This document shows, in pieces, positions 42,910 through 51,142 of a DNA stretch of 64,000 bases. Every line of letters starts with the position of its first letter. Position 1 is the first letter of the stretch. The notes beneath the pieces are model-generated. The model saw only the letters and a list, made by a program, of their open reading frames with translations, did not search any database and was not told the origin of the DNA. The DNA comes from Micromonospora sp. WMMD961 (GTDB lineage: Bacteria > Actinomycetota > Actinomycetes > Mycobacteriales > Micromonosporaceae): the NCBI RefSeq assembly GCF_029626145.1, contig NZ_JARUBJ010000002.1, positions 4,437,501-4,501,500 of the forward strand, in the 5' to 3' direction. The translations under genes were made by a program, and so were the position numbers.

Positions 42910-43054
42910 AGTCTGGCGGCGTCCGCAGGCGAGCGTCAAGGTGCTAATACGAATTATCGAGCGGCATTCGATAACCGAACTTCTTCGCCTCAGGGTCTTG
43001 ACGGCAACCTCGGGTGGGCGCACCATTTCACCTCACCGACGCTAATGCGTATTA
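42910..43054. promoter_or_regulatory. divergent control region with two TAAT-N4-ATTA operators
   Basis: The 320 bases between the GH43-like and LacI genes hold no gene. TAATACGAATTA (42945-42956) and TAATGCGTATTA (43043-43054), 98 bases apart, share TAAT-NCGN-ATTA and are probable LacI-type operators. Minus promoter: TTGACG (42934-42939) with CAGACT (42910-42915), spacer 18. Plus promoter: TTGACG (42998-43003) with a weak -10 near 43021. Both operators flank these promoters. Confidence 0.6.
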
Positions 43055-43079
43055 CCCCGGTAACGATTGGACACGGAAC

Positions 43080-44120
43080 GTGACTGGTTCGCGCAGGCGA
43101 GTCACCCAGCACGACATCGCCCGTATGACCGGCGTCAGCCAGGCGACCGTCTCGCTGGTGCTCAACGGCCGCGACGACGGCAACGTCAGGATCGCCCCGG
43201 AGACACGGGAGCGGGTCCTGCACGCCATCCGCACCACCGGTTACGTCGCCGACCCGGTCGCCCGCCGGCTCGCCGCCCGGCACAACCGCATCCTCGGCGT
43301 GTTCACCTACGAACCGGTCTTCCCGACCGGCACCGGCGACTTCTACCATCCGTTCCTGGTCGGCATCGAGGAGTGCGCCGAGCGGCTCGGCTGTGACCTG
43401 CTGCTGCTCACCAGCGCCCCGGTGTCGGGCGGCCGACGGCGGATCTTCCACGACGACAACCGGCTCCGGCTGGCCGACGGCTGCGTCCTGCTCGGACGAT
43501 CGCTGGACCGCGACGAGTTGACCAGGCTGGTCACCGAGGGCCAGCCGTTCGTCTCGGTCGGCCGCCGCGACGACGCGGGCGGGCCGGTGCCGTACGTCGG
43601 CGCCGACTACCCGACCGCCACCGCCACCGTGGTACGCCGCGCGCTGGCCGCGGGCCACACCGCGCTGGCGTACCTGGGCCAGGGCGCCGGCCCCGAGTCG
43701 CACGCCGACCGGATGCGCGGCTTCCGGACCGCGCTCGACGAGGCCGGACACCCGCCCCGGCACCTGCCGACCACCGACCGCTCCCCCGCCGAACTGCTCG
43801 ACGCCCTGCTCGCGGCAGGCGTCACCGCGGCGGTGGTGGAGGAGTACGCCGACGGCGTCGCCATCGCCCAACTCGCCCGCGAACGTGGGCTGGACATCCC
43901 GGGTGACCTGTCCATCCTTGCGCTCGGTGACCCCACCCGACCGGCCAGCACGGACATCGACTTCACCGGCTTCCGCATCCCCCGCCGGGAGATGGGGTGG
44001 CAGTCCGTCGAGGTGCTGACCGGGCTGCTGGAGGCGGACCCGGACACGGTGCCGCAGCGGTTGGTGCCCTGCCAACCGGTCGACGGCGCCACCCTCGCAC
44101 CCCCAAAGGTGACCCCGTGA
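43080..44120 (+). CDS. LacI-family regulator of the second sugar importer
   Basis: 346 residues. The helix-turn-helix VTQHDIARMTGVSQATVSLV is at residues 7-26, with hinge ARRLAARHNRILGV. The effector domain includes VLLGRSLDRDELTRL, VPYVGADYPTA and HADRMRGFRTALDEAG. GTG at 43080 fits the family's N-terminal length; the ribosome site is weak. Two TAAT-NCGN-ATTA boxes lie upstream, so autoregulation and control of the GH43-like gene are likely. The next gene overlaps or closely follows its stop. Confidence 0.88.
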   Translation: MTGSRRRVTQHDIARMTGVSQATVSLVLNGRDDGNVRIAPETRERVLHAIRTTGYVADPVARRLAARHNRILGVFTYEPVFPTGTGDFYHPFLVGIEECAERLGCDLLLLTSAPVSGGRRRIFHDDNRLRLADGCVLLGRSLDRDELTRLVTEGQPFVSVGRRDDAGGPVPYVGADYPTATATVVRRALAAGHTALAYLGQGAGPESHADRMRGFRTALDEAGHPPRHLPTTDRSPAELLDALLAAGVTAAVVEEYADGVAIAQLARERGLDIPGDLSILALGDPTRPASTDIDFTGFRIPRREMGWQSVEVLTGLLEADPDTVPQRLVPCQPVDGATLAPPKVTP

Positions 44121-44131
44121 AAGGACAGCTC

Positions 44132-45766
44132 TTGCCAGACATGCAGGCCGACGTACTGATCGTCGGCGGTGGACTCGGTGGCGTCGCGGCAGCCCTCGCC
44201 GCGCTGCGCGCCGGCCGTTCGGTGGTGCTCACCGAGGAGTTCGACTGGCTCGGCGGCCAGCTCACCAGTCAGGCCGTACCGCCCGACGAGCACTCCTGGG
44301 TCGAACAGTTCGGTGTCACCGCCAGCTACCGGAGGCTGCGTGACGGCATCCGGGACTACTACCGCGCCTACTACCCGCTGACCGACCGGGCGCGACAGGC
44401 CACCACGCTCAACCCGGGGGCCGGACACGTCAGCCGGCTCTGTCACGAGCCACGGGTCGCGGTCGCGGTGCTGGAGGCGATGCTCGCGCCGTACCGGGGC
44501 GCCGGTCGGCTGCGGCTGCTCCAGCCGTACCTGCCGGTGGCCGCCGACACCGACGGCGACCGGGTGACCGGGGTGACTCTGGCGCACCGGGACACCGGCG
44601 AACAGGTGCACGTCGTCGCACCGTACGTGTTGGACGCCACCGAGACCGGCGAACTGCTGCCGTTGACCGGCACCGAGTACGTCACCGGCTTCGAGTCACG
44701 TGGCGAGACCGGCGAGCCGAGCGCGCCGGACGAGGCGCAGCCGACGAACATGCAGGCGTTCTCGGTCTGCTTCGCGGTCGACCACGTCGACGGTGACCAC
44801 ACCATCGACCGGCCGGCCCGGTACGACTTCTGGCGGGCGTACCAGCCGCCGTTCTGGGGGGACCGGATGCTCTCCTTCCGATCCCCCAATCCGCGCACGC
44901 TGGAGATCTCCGAGCGCAGCTTCACCCCCAACCCCGACGACGACCCGTGGTTGGTGATGGCCGACCAACGGCTGAGCCCGGGCGACGGCAACCTGTGGAC
45001 GTTCCGCCGGATCGCGGCGCGGCGCAACTTCCTCCCGGGCAGCTACGACAGCGACATCTGCCTGGTCAACTGGCCGATGATCGACTATTTCGAGCATCCG
45101 CTGATCGACGCGCCCGACCCCGCCCACCACATCGCGGCGGCCCGCGAGCTCTCCCTGTCGGTGCTCTACTGGCTGCAGACCGAAGCACCGCGCGCCGACG
45201 GCGGGACCGGCTTCCCCGGGCTGCGTCTGCGTGGTGACGTCACCGGCACCGGCGGCATCAGCACCGGTGGCGACGTCACGCACAGCGGTCTGGCCCAGGC
45301 CCCGTACATCCGTGAGGCGCGGCGCATCCGCGCCGAGTACACGGTCGTCGAGCAGGACCTCTCCCTGGCCGTACGCGGCGACAAGGGCGCGGTCAGCTAC
45401 CCGGACGCGGTGGGCGTCGGCATGTACCGCATCGACCTGCACCCGTCCACGGGTGGGGACAACTACGTCGACGTGGCCTCGTGTCCCTTCGAGATCCCGC
45501 TCGGCGCCCTGATCCCCCGGCGGGTGGAGAACCTGCTGCCCGCCGGGAAGAACATCGGCACCACCCACATCACCAACGGTTCGTACCGCCTGCACCCCGT
45601 GGAGTGGAACGTCGGCGAGGTCGCCGGCCTGCTCGCGGACTTCTGCCTGGCCCGCCGGGTCACTCCCCGCGCGGTGCGCTACACCCCCGGCCTGCTGGCC
45701 GACTTCCAGAACCGCCTCGCCGACGAGGGCGTCGAGCTGCGCTGGCCCGACATCGCCGGCTACTGA
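44132..45766 (+). CDS. FAD-dependent oxidoreductase of a sugar locus
   Basis: About 544 residues. The N-terminal dinucleotide-binding motif ADVLIVGGGLGGVAAALAAL is followed by VVLTEEFDWLGGQLTSQ, typical of the FAD_oxidored family. The C-terminus has LLPAGKNIGTTHITNGSYRLHPVEWNVGE regions. The start is a TTG at 44132 with AAAGGA six bases upstream; GTG 44117, overlapping the LacI stop, is the alternative. It is cytoplasmic. Such enzymes in sugar operons may oxidise a sugar or glycoside; substrate unknown. It is between the regulator and the importer genes. Confidence 0.83.
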   Translation: MPDMQADVLIVGGGLGGVAAALAALRAGRSVVLTEEFDWLGGQLTSQAVPPDEHSWVEQFGVTASYRRLRDGIRDYYRAYYPLTDRARQATTLNPGAGHVSRLCHEPRVAVAVLEAMLAPYRGAGRLRLLQPYLPVAADTDGDRVTGVTLAHRDTGEQVHVVAPYVLDATETGELLPLTGTEYVTGFESRGETGEPSAPDEAQPTNMQAFSVCFAVDHVDGDHTIDRPARYDFWRAYQPPFWGDRMLSFRSPNPRTLEISERSFTPNPDDDPWLVMADQRLSPGDGNLWTFRRIAARRNFLPGSYDSDICLVNWPMIDYFEHPLIDAPDPAHHIAAARELSLSVLYWLQTEAPRADGGTGFPGLRLRGDVTGTGGISTGGDVTHSGLAQAPYIREARRIRAEYTVVEQDLSLAVRGDKGAVSYPDAVGVGMYRIDLHPSTGGDNYVDVASCPFEIPLGALIPRRVENLLPAGKNIGTTHITNGSYRLHPVEWNVGEVAGLLADFCLARRVTPRAVRYTPGLLADFQNRLADEGVELRWPDIAGY

Positions 45767-45778
45767 GGGAGAACCCTG

Positions 45779-47053
45779 ATGAGGAAACGGTTGACGGCCG
45801 TCGTCGCGCTCGCCGCGATGCTCGGCCTGAGCGCGTGCGGTGGCGGCGACAGTGCCGGCTCCGACGGCCCGGTCTCGCTGCGGATGACCACCTGGTCGGC
45901 GAACGAGGCACACCTGAAGCTGTTCAACGAGATCGCCGCGGAGTACAAGAGCAGCCACCCCAACGTCGCGGAGATCACGTTCGACCCGATCCCGTTCGAG
46001 AGCTACACCACGACGTTGACCACCCAGATCGCCGGCGGCAACCCGCCCGACCTGGCCTGGGTCCTGGAGAACGCGGCACCGGACTTCGTCTCCTCCGGCG
46101 CGCTGCTGCCGCTTGACGAGACCCTGCGCAAGACCGACGGCTACGCCTACGACGAGTTGGCGCCGGCCGCGACAAAGTTGTGGCAGTCCGACGGGAAGCT
46201 CTACGGCTATCCCTTCTCCACCTCTCCGTTCGGCATCTTCGTCAACACCGACCTGGTCAAGGCCGCCGGTGCGAAGAGCCCAGCCGAACTGATCGCCGCC
46301 AACTCCTGGACCTGGGAGAACGCTGTGACCACGGCCTCGGCGGTGGCGACCAGGACCGGCAAGGCGGGCCTGGTGGTACGGGACTTCGACTACAAGGGCT
46401 GGGACAACCTCTCCACGATCTGGACCGGTTGGGGTGCCCAGGCGTGGAGCGCGGACGGGAAGACCTGCGGCTTCAACGCCAGCGAGATGGTCGACGCGAT
46501 GACCTTCCTGCACAAGGCGATCTTCACGGCCAAGGCGCTGCCCGGCCCGGGTACCTCGGCCGACTTCTTCGCCGGCGAGGCCGGCATGACGATCACCCAG
46601 ATCTCCCGGGCCTCGCTGTTGGAGAAGCAGAAGTTCGGCTGGGATCTGGTGCCGCTGCCGGCCGGCCCGAAGGGTGGCTACTCGGTGATCGGCCAGGGTG
46701 GCATGGGTGTGTTGAAGAAGGGCAAGCACGCCGACGTCGCCGCCGACTTCCTGGCCTTCCTCACCAACCCCGCCAACTCCGCCAAGCTGGCGCAGTTCTT
46801 CCCGCCGCCGCGTACCCCGCTGCTGACCGCCGCGACGCTGGCCAAGACCAATCCCCTGCTCAAGCCGGAGCAGTTGCAGAGCGTGGTCATCGACGGGATC
46901 GCCAACGGGGTGGTGAAGCCCAACCACACCGGGCAGGCCGAGCTGAGCCAGGCCGTACGGTCGGCGCTGGACCCGATGTGGAAGCCCGACGCGGACGTGC
47001 GGGCCGTCCTGGACGGGGTCTGCTCGGCGATCAACCCGCTGTTGGCGAAGTAG
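45779..47053 (+). CDS. ABC sugar importer solute-binding lipoprotein, family 1
   Basis: 424 residues. The lipobox ends in Cys20 (LGLSAC). Mature-domain features include RMTTWSANEAHLKLFNEIA, GGNPPDLAWVLENAAP, LYGYPFSTSPFGIFVNTDL and NPANSAKLAQFFPPP, matching SBP_bac_1. ATG at 45779 follows GAGGGAGAACC. It feeds the two permeases downstream. As in the other sugar locus, no ATPase gene is present. Confidence 0.92.
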   Translation: MRKRLTAVVALAAMLGLSACGGGDSAGSDGPVSLRMTTWSANEAHLKLFNEIAAEYKSSHPNVAEITFDPIPFESYTTTLTTQIAGGNPPDLAWVLENAAPDFVSSGALLPLDETLRKTDGYAYDELAPAATKLWQSDGKLYGYPFSTSPFGIFVNTDLVKAAGAKSPAELIAANSWTWENAVTTASAVATRTGKAGLVVRDFDYKGWDNLSTIWTGWGAQAWSADGKTCGFNASEMVDAMTFLHKAIFTAKALPGPGTSADFFAGEAGMTITQISRASLLEKQKFGWDLVPLPAGPKGGYSVIGQGGMGVLKKGKHADVAADFLAFLTNPANSAKLAQFFPPPRTPLLTAATLAKTNPLLKPEQLQSVVIDGIANGVVKPNHTGQAELSQAVRSALDPMWKPDADVRAVLDGVCSAINPLLAK

Positions 47054-47063
47054 AGGATCAGCG

Positions 47064-48029
47064 ATGCCGGTCCTCGTGGACGACGGGGCGGGCCGGGCCG
47101 AATCCCGGCCCGCCCCGGGCGGCGCAGCGGCGCCCCGACGACGCGGATGGTGGACGAGTCGCCGGCGTGACCAGTTGGCTGGCCTGCTCTTCGTGACACC
47201 GCAACTGGTGGGCACGGCCCTGTTCGTGCTGCTGCCGCTCGGCCTGGTGGTCTGGTACAGCCTGCACGAGTGGAACGTGCTCGCGGACACCTTCGACTTC
47301 GTCGGCACGGACAACTACCGCGAGTTGGTCGACGACCCGAAGCTGCCGGGCGTACTCCGGACCACGCTGTTCTTCTCCGTCGGCCTGGTCGTCTTCAACC
47401 TCGCTCTGGCCCTGCTGCTCGCCGTGCTGCTCAACCAACGGCTACGCGGCACTGTGGTGTTCCGGACGTTGTTCTTCTCCCCCGTGGTGGTCTCGCTCGT
47501 CGCCTGGACGATCGTCTGGGGTTTCCTGCTCCAGGACAACGGCGGCGTCAACGGGGTGGCCGGCGCCGTCGGCCTGGACGGCCCCAACTGGCTGCGCGGC
47601 GAGTGGACCGCCCTGCTGTCGGTGATCGTCGTCCAGGTGGTCAAGAACGTCGGCCTCAACATGGTGCTGTTCCTGGCCGCGTTGCAGGGCGTCCCGGCCG
47701 AGTTGTACGAGGCGGCCCGGGTCGAGGGAGCGAGCCGGTGGACCCAGTTCCGCCGGATCACCGTGCCGCTGATCAGCCCGACCATCCTGCTGACCTCGAT
47801 CATCACCGTGGTCGGCGCACTGCAGGTCTTCGCCCAGATCGCCGTGCTCACCCAGGGCGGACCGGGCACCTCGACCACCGTGCTCGTCTACTACCTCTAC
47901 CAGCAGGCGTTCCAGTTCCACCAGTTCGGCTACGGCTCGACGCTGTCGGTGCTGCTGTTTCTGATCGTGCTGACGCTGACCGTCGTGCAGTGGCGGATGC
48001 GCAGGAAGTGGGTCTTCCATGAACAATAG
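47064..48029 (+). CDS. ABC sugar importer permease (MalF type)
   Basis: 321 residues. A 40-residue charged N-terminal tail precedes six predicted helices (LLFVTPQLVGTALFVLLPLG first). EAA-type loop: ELYEAARVEGASRWTQFRRI. ATG at 47064 follows TAGAGGATC, 10 bases after the binding-protein stop. It partners the MalG-type permease, with which its gene overlaps by 11 bases. Confidence 0.92.
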   Translation: MPVLVDDGAGRAESRPAPGGAAAPRRRGWWTSRRRDQLAGLLFVTPQLVGTALFVLLPLGLVVWYSLHEWNVLADTFDFVGTDNYRELVDDPKLPGVLRTTLFFSVGLVVFNLALALLLAVLLNQRLRGTVVFRTLFFSPVVVSLVAWTIVWGFLLQDNGGVNGVAGAVGLDGPNWLRGEWTALLSVIVVQVVKNVGLNMVLFLAALQGVPAELYEAARVEGASRWTQFRRITVPLISPTILLTSIITVVGALQVFAQIAVLTQGGPGTSTTVLVYYLYQQAFQFHQFGYGSTLSVLLFLIVLTLTVVQWRMRRKWVFHEQ

Positions 48030-48861
48030 GCTGCCGTTGCGGGCCCGGGTGGCGATCTACGGGCTGATCTGCCTGCTGGCCGTGCCGTTCGTCTTCCCGA
48101 CCTGGTGGATGGTCACCTCGTCGTTCAAACCGGTCGGTGACATCTTCGCGTTCCCCCCGTCGCTGATCCCCACCGACCTGAGCTTCTCGGCGTACCGGCG
48201 GGTGTTCGAACTGCAACCGTTCGCCCAGCAGTACGCCAACAGCGCGTACATCGCCGTGGTGGTCACCATCGGCACCCTCGCCGTCTCGTCGCTGGCCGGC
48301 TACGCGTTCGCTCGGATCCGGTTCCGGGGGCAGCACGCGCTCTTCCTGGTGGTGCTGGTGGGCCTGCTGATCCCGAGCGAGGTGACCATCGTGCCGCTGT
48401 TCCAGATGTTCAACTCGGTCGGCCTGATCGACACCCACTGGCCGTTGATCCTGGTGCCGATGCTCGGCGCGCCCAGTGTGCTGGCCACCTTCATCATGCG
48501 GCAGTTCTTCGTCACCCTTCCCGGGGAGTTGGAGGAGGCGGCACGGGTGGACGGCCTGGGACGGCTGGCGACCTTCTGGCGGATCGCGCTGCCGCTGGCC
48601 CGCCCGGCCCTCGGCGCGGTGGCGATCTTCACCTTCCTGCACAGTTGGAACCTGTACCTGGAACCGATCGTCTTCCTGTCCACCCCGGAGAAGTTCACGC
48701 TGCCGCAGGCGCTGACCCAGTTCGTCGACGCGTACGGCGGCCCGATGTGGGACGTGCAACTCTCGGCGGCGTCGATGACCGCGCTCCCGGTCCTGGTCGT
48801 GTTCGTCATCGCGCAGCGGCAGTTCATCGAGGGCCTCGCTCACACCGGCCTGAAGGGATGA
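48019..48861 (+). CDS. ABC sugar importer permease (MalG type)
   Basis: 280 residues, six predicted helices. MVTSSFKPVGDIFAFPPSLIP near the N-terminus and the coupling loop GELEEAARVDGLGRLATFWRI are typical. ATG at 48019 lies within the end of the MalF-type gene. It is the last gene of the operon; no clear terminator is seen after it. Confidence 0.92.
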   Translation: MNNRLPLRARVAIYGLICLLAVPFVFPTWWMVTSSFKPVGDIFAFPPSLIPTDLSFSAYRRVFELQPFAQQYANSAYIAVVVTIGTLAVSSLAGYAFARIRFRGQHALFLVVLVGLLIPSEVTIVPLFQMFNSVGLIDTHWPLILVPMLGAPSVLATFIMRQFFVTLPGELEEAARVDGLGRLATFWRIALPLARPALGAVAIFTFLHSWNLYLEPIVFLSTPEKFTLPQALTQFVDAYGGPMWDVQLSAASMTALPVLVVFVIAQRQFIEGLAHTGLKG

Positions 48862-49012
48862 CCGACCTGGGGCGTCCACGCGGCACTGCGGCGGATTCCG
48901 CGAAACTGTTATCCGGGTACGGCTGGCGAGTCTCCTGAGGTGGGGCGTTGGCGGGATCCCCCCACCGACGCGGCATCGAGCAGCGATGCGAGCACACGAA
49001 GGAGTCGAGACG

Positions 49013-50116
49013 ATGCGCGCAACCGGCCAGGGTGAAGCGGACGCCGCGAGGGGCGGTCGGGGCGTCCACGCGGAACCCCGACGCGGGATGCTCGGCCGCC
49101 TTCCGCTCGGTGCGAGGCGTCTGCTGTGGCCGCTCGTCGTGGCCGCGGTGGTCGCCGTACTGGTCAGTGGGGTGGTCGTCGTGCTGCAGCCGACCGGGCC
49201 GACGCCCGCCCCGGCCGCGACGCAGGCGGTCGACGCGCCGCCGCCCACCGGCCCGGAGCTCGGCACACCCGCCGCTACCCCACCGACCGCCACGGCGAGC
49301 CCGACTGCGGTGACGTCCTCGGCGACACCGACGGCGAAGCCGACAACGAGGCGTCCGGTCGCCCCGGCGGCCCCGGCGGTGACCTCGAAGCGCAAGGGTG
49401 TCGGGGTGTGGACCTTCGACGGGGTCAGCCAGGCGCTGGCGAACTCCGGTGCCAGTTGGTACTACACCTGGGACGTGAAGCACCAGGGCGTCACCAGCCC
49501 GTCGGGCACCGAGTTCGTCCCGATGATCTGGGGGGCGAAGAGCGTCACCGCGAGCAATCTGCAACAGGCCAAGCAGAACGGCAAGTACCTGCTCGGCTTC
49601 AACGAGCCGGACCTCAAGGGCCAGGCGGAGATGACCGTGGAGCAGGCGCTGGACCTGTGGCCGCAGTTGCAGGCCACCGGCCTTCCGCTGGGCAGCCCGG
49701 CGGTGGCCTGGGGTGGTGACCGGCCGGGCGAGTGGCTCGACCGGTTCATGGCGGGCGCGAAGCAGCGCGGCTACCGCGTGGACTTCATCGCCCTGCACTG
49801 GTACGGCGGCGATTTCACCACCGCCAACGCGGTCAACCAGCTCAAGTCGTACCTCCAGGCCGTGCACGACCGGTACGGGCTGCCGATCTGGCTCACCGAG
49901 TTCGCCCTGATCGACTTCTCCAACGGCGTCCGCTTCCCGACCCAGGCACAGCAGGCCGCGTTCCTCACGGCGGCGACGAAGATGCTCGGCGGCCTGTCCT
50001 GGCTACAGCGGTACGCGTGGTTCGGCCTGCCCGCGACGGACAAGGACCAGACCGGGCTGTTCCGCACCGGCAGCGAGGCGACCGCCGTCGGTCGCGCGTA
50101 CCAGGCGGCGCGGTAA
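49013..50116 (+). CDS. membrane-anchored GH128-like glucanase
   Basis: 367 residues. ATG at 49013 follows GAAGGAG. A membrane helix at about 39-58 and a Thr/Pro/Ala-rich linker (59-125) place a C-terminal catalytic domain outside the cell. That domain has the GH128/Asl1-like core: KGVGVWTF, SWYYTWD, LLGFNEPDLKGQAEM (Glu198, probable acid/base), FIALHWYGGD and IWLTEFALIDF (Glu296, probable nucleophile). GH128 enzymes cut beta-1,3-glucan. A GCATCG-N5-CGATGC palindrome (48973-48989) precedes the gene. Confidence 0.88.
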   Translation: MRATGQGEADAARGGRGVHAEPRRGMLGRLPLGARRLLWPLVVAAVVAVLVSGVVVVLQPTGPTPAPAATQAVDAPPPTGPELGTPAATPPTATASPTAVTSSATPTAKPTTRRPVAPAAPAVTSKRKGVGVWTFDGVSQALANSGASWYYTWDVKHQGVTSPSGTEFVPMIWGAKSVTASNLQQAKQNGKYLLGFNEPDLKGQAEMTVEQALDLWPQLQATGLPLGSPAVAWGGDRPGEWLDRFMAGAKQRGYRVDFIALHWYGGDFTTANAVNQLKSYLQAVHDRYGLPIWLTEFALIDFSNGVRFPTQAQQAAFLTAATKMLGGLSWLQRYAWFGLPATDKDQTGLFRTGSEATAVGRAYQAAR

Positions 50117-50169
50117 GCACACCCGACACCGCTGGCGCGGCGGCGACGACGTGACCATACTCAGCGGAC

Positions 50170-51105
50170 ATGGAGAAGGCCCGTACCGAGTTGGGTCGGG
50201 ACCTGGCGCACGCGCTGCGTACCGGTCCGTTCTCGGCGGCTCTCCACCTCGCCATCGAGGACCGCGGCATGCGGTTGGAGGAGATCCAGGACAAGTTGTC
50301 GGCGGGGGGTGTCAGCGTCAGCTTGACCACCCTGAGTTACTGGCGGCGCGGTCGCAGCCGCCCCGAGCGCCCAGAGTCGATCAAGGCGGTCCGGCTCCTC
50401 GAAGCGATCCTGTCGTTGCCGGCCGAGTCGTTGATCGTCCAACTCGGCCCGCGCCGACCCCGGGGCCGGTGGCTGAGCCAGCCACCGGGAACGATCGAGA
50501 TCGACCGCCTCTTCGATGACGGCACCAGCGTCGCCAAGATGGTCGCCGAGGTGGACCGATGGCTCTATCACGAGCTGACCCGGCTCAGTCTGCACGACCT
50601 CTACGTCGTCGGCGACGAACGGCAGGAGATCAGCCTGACCTGCCGGCAGGTGCTGCGGGCCAACACCGACCGGGTGTCACGGACGGTAGGCATCTTTCGC
50701 ACCGATGACCTGACCGCCTCGACACGAATCAACGCGGTCCGCAACTGCCGGGTCGGCCGGGTCCGTCACGAGAACGGCTCGGGCCTGCTCGTCGCTGAGA
50801 TCATCTTTGACCGAATGCTCGCGCAGGGCGACACAGTGGTGATCGAGTACGAGTTCCTCAGCACCTCGCAACTGCCCACCGACAACTACTACCGGGGCTT
50901 CTCCACCCCGGTCAGCGAGTACGTGCTCCAGGTGCAGTTCGACCATGACGCCGTACCGGCGCGCTGTCACCGCTTCGAACGACGTGGCCTGCACGCGCCC
51001 GACCAGGGTGTGTGGGAGGCGTGGATCGGGTCCACCCACGGCGCCCACCTGATCGCCTCGGACGTCCCGCCGGGGATCGTGGGCATGCGCTGGGAGTGGG
51101 AGTGA
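50170..51105 (+). CDS. XRE-like DNA-binding domain protein of unknown function
   Basis: 311 residues. The N-terminal ~90 residues look like a helix-turn-helix adaptor seen in actinomycetes (LSAGGVSVSLTTLSYWRRGR, RPERPESIKAVRLLE). The remaining part (about 130-311) is beta-rich and not recognised; RTVGIFRTDDL, GDTVVIEYEFLS and VWEAWIGSTHG are visible. No membrane segments. ATG at 50170. It may be a regulator with a ligand-binding C-terminal domain. A terminator overlaps its stop. Confidence 0.72.
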   Translation: MEKARTELGRDLAHALRTGPFSAALHLAIEDRGMRLEEIQDKLSAGGVSVSLTTLSYWRRGRSRPERPESIKAVRLLEAILSLPAESLIVQLGPRRPRGRWLSQPPGTIEIDRLFDDGTSVAKMVAEVDRWLYHELTRLSLHDLYVVGDERQEISLTCRQVLRANTDRVSRTVGIFRTDDLTASTRINAVRNCRVGRVRHENGSGLLVAEIIFDRMLAQGDTVVIEYEFLSTSQLPTDNYYRGFSTPVSEYVLQVQFDHDAVPARCHRFERRGLHAPDQGVWEAWIGSTHGAHLIASDVPPGIVGMRWEWE

Positions 51106-51129
51106 GCGGCCGTCCGCCACTCACTCCCA
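51097..51129. terminator. terminator between convergent XRE-like and S8 genes
   Basis: A perfect 10-bp stem (TGGGAGTGAG at 51097-51106, complement 51120-51129) that includes the XRE-like stop codon, just before the protease stop at 51143. Confidence 0.65.
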
Positions 51130-51142
51130 CCCGGGCCGCCGA

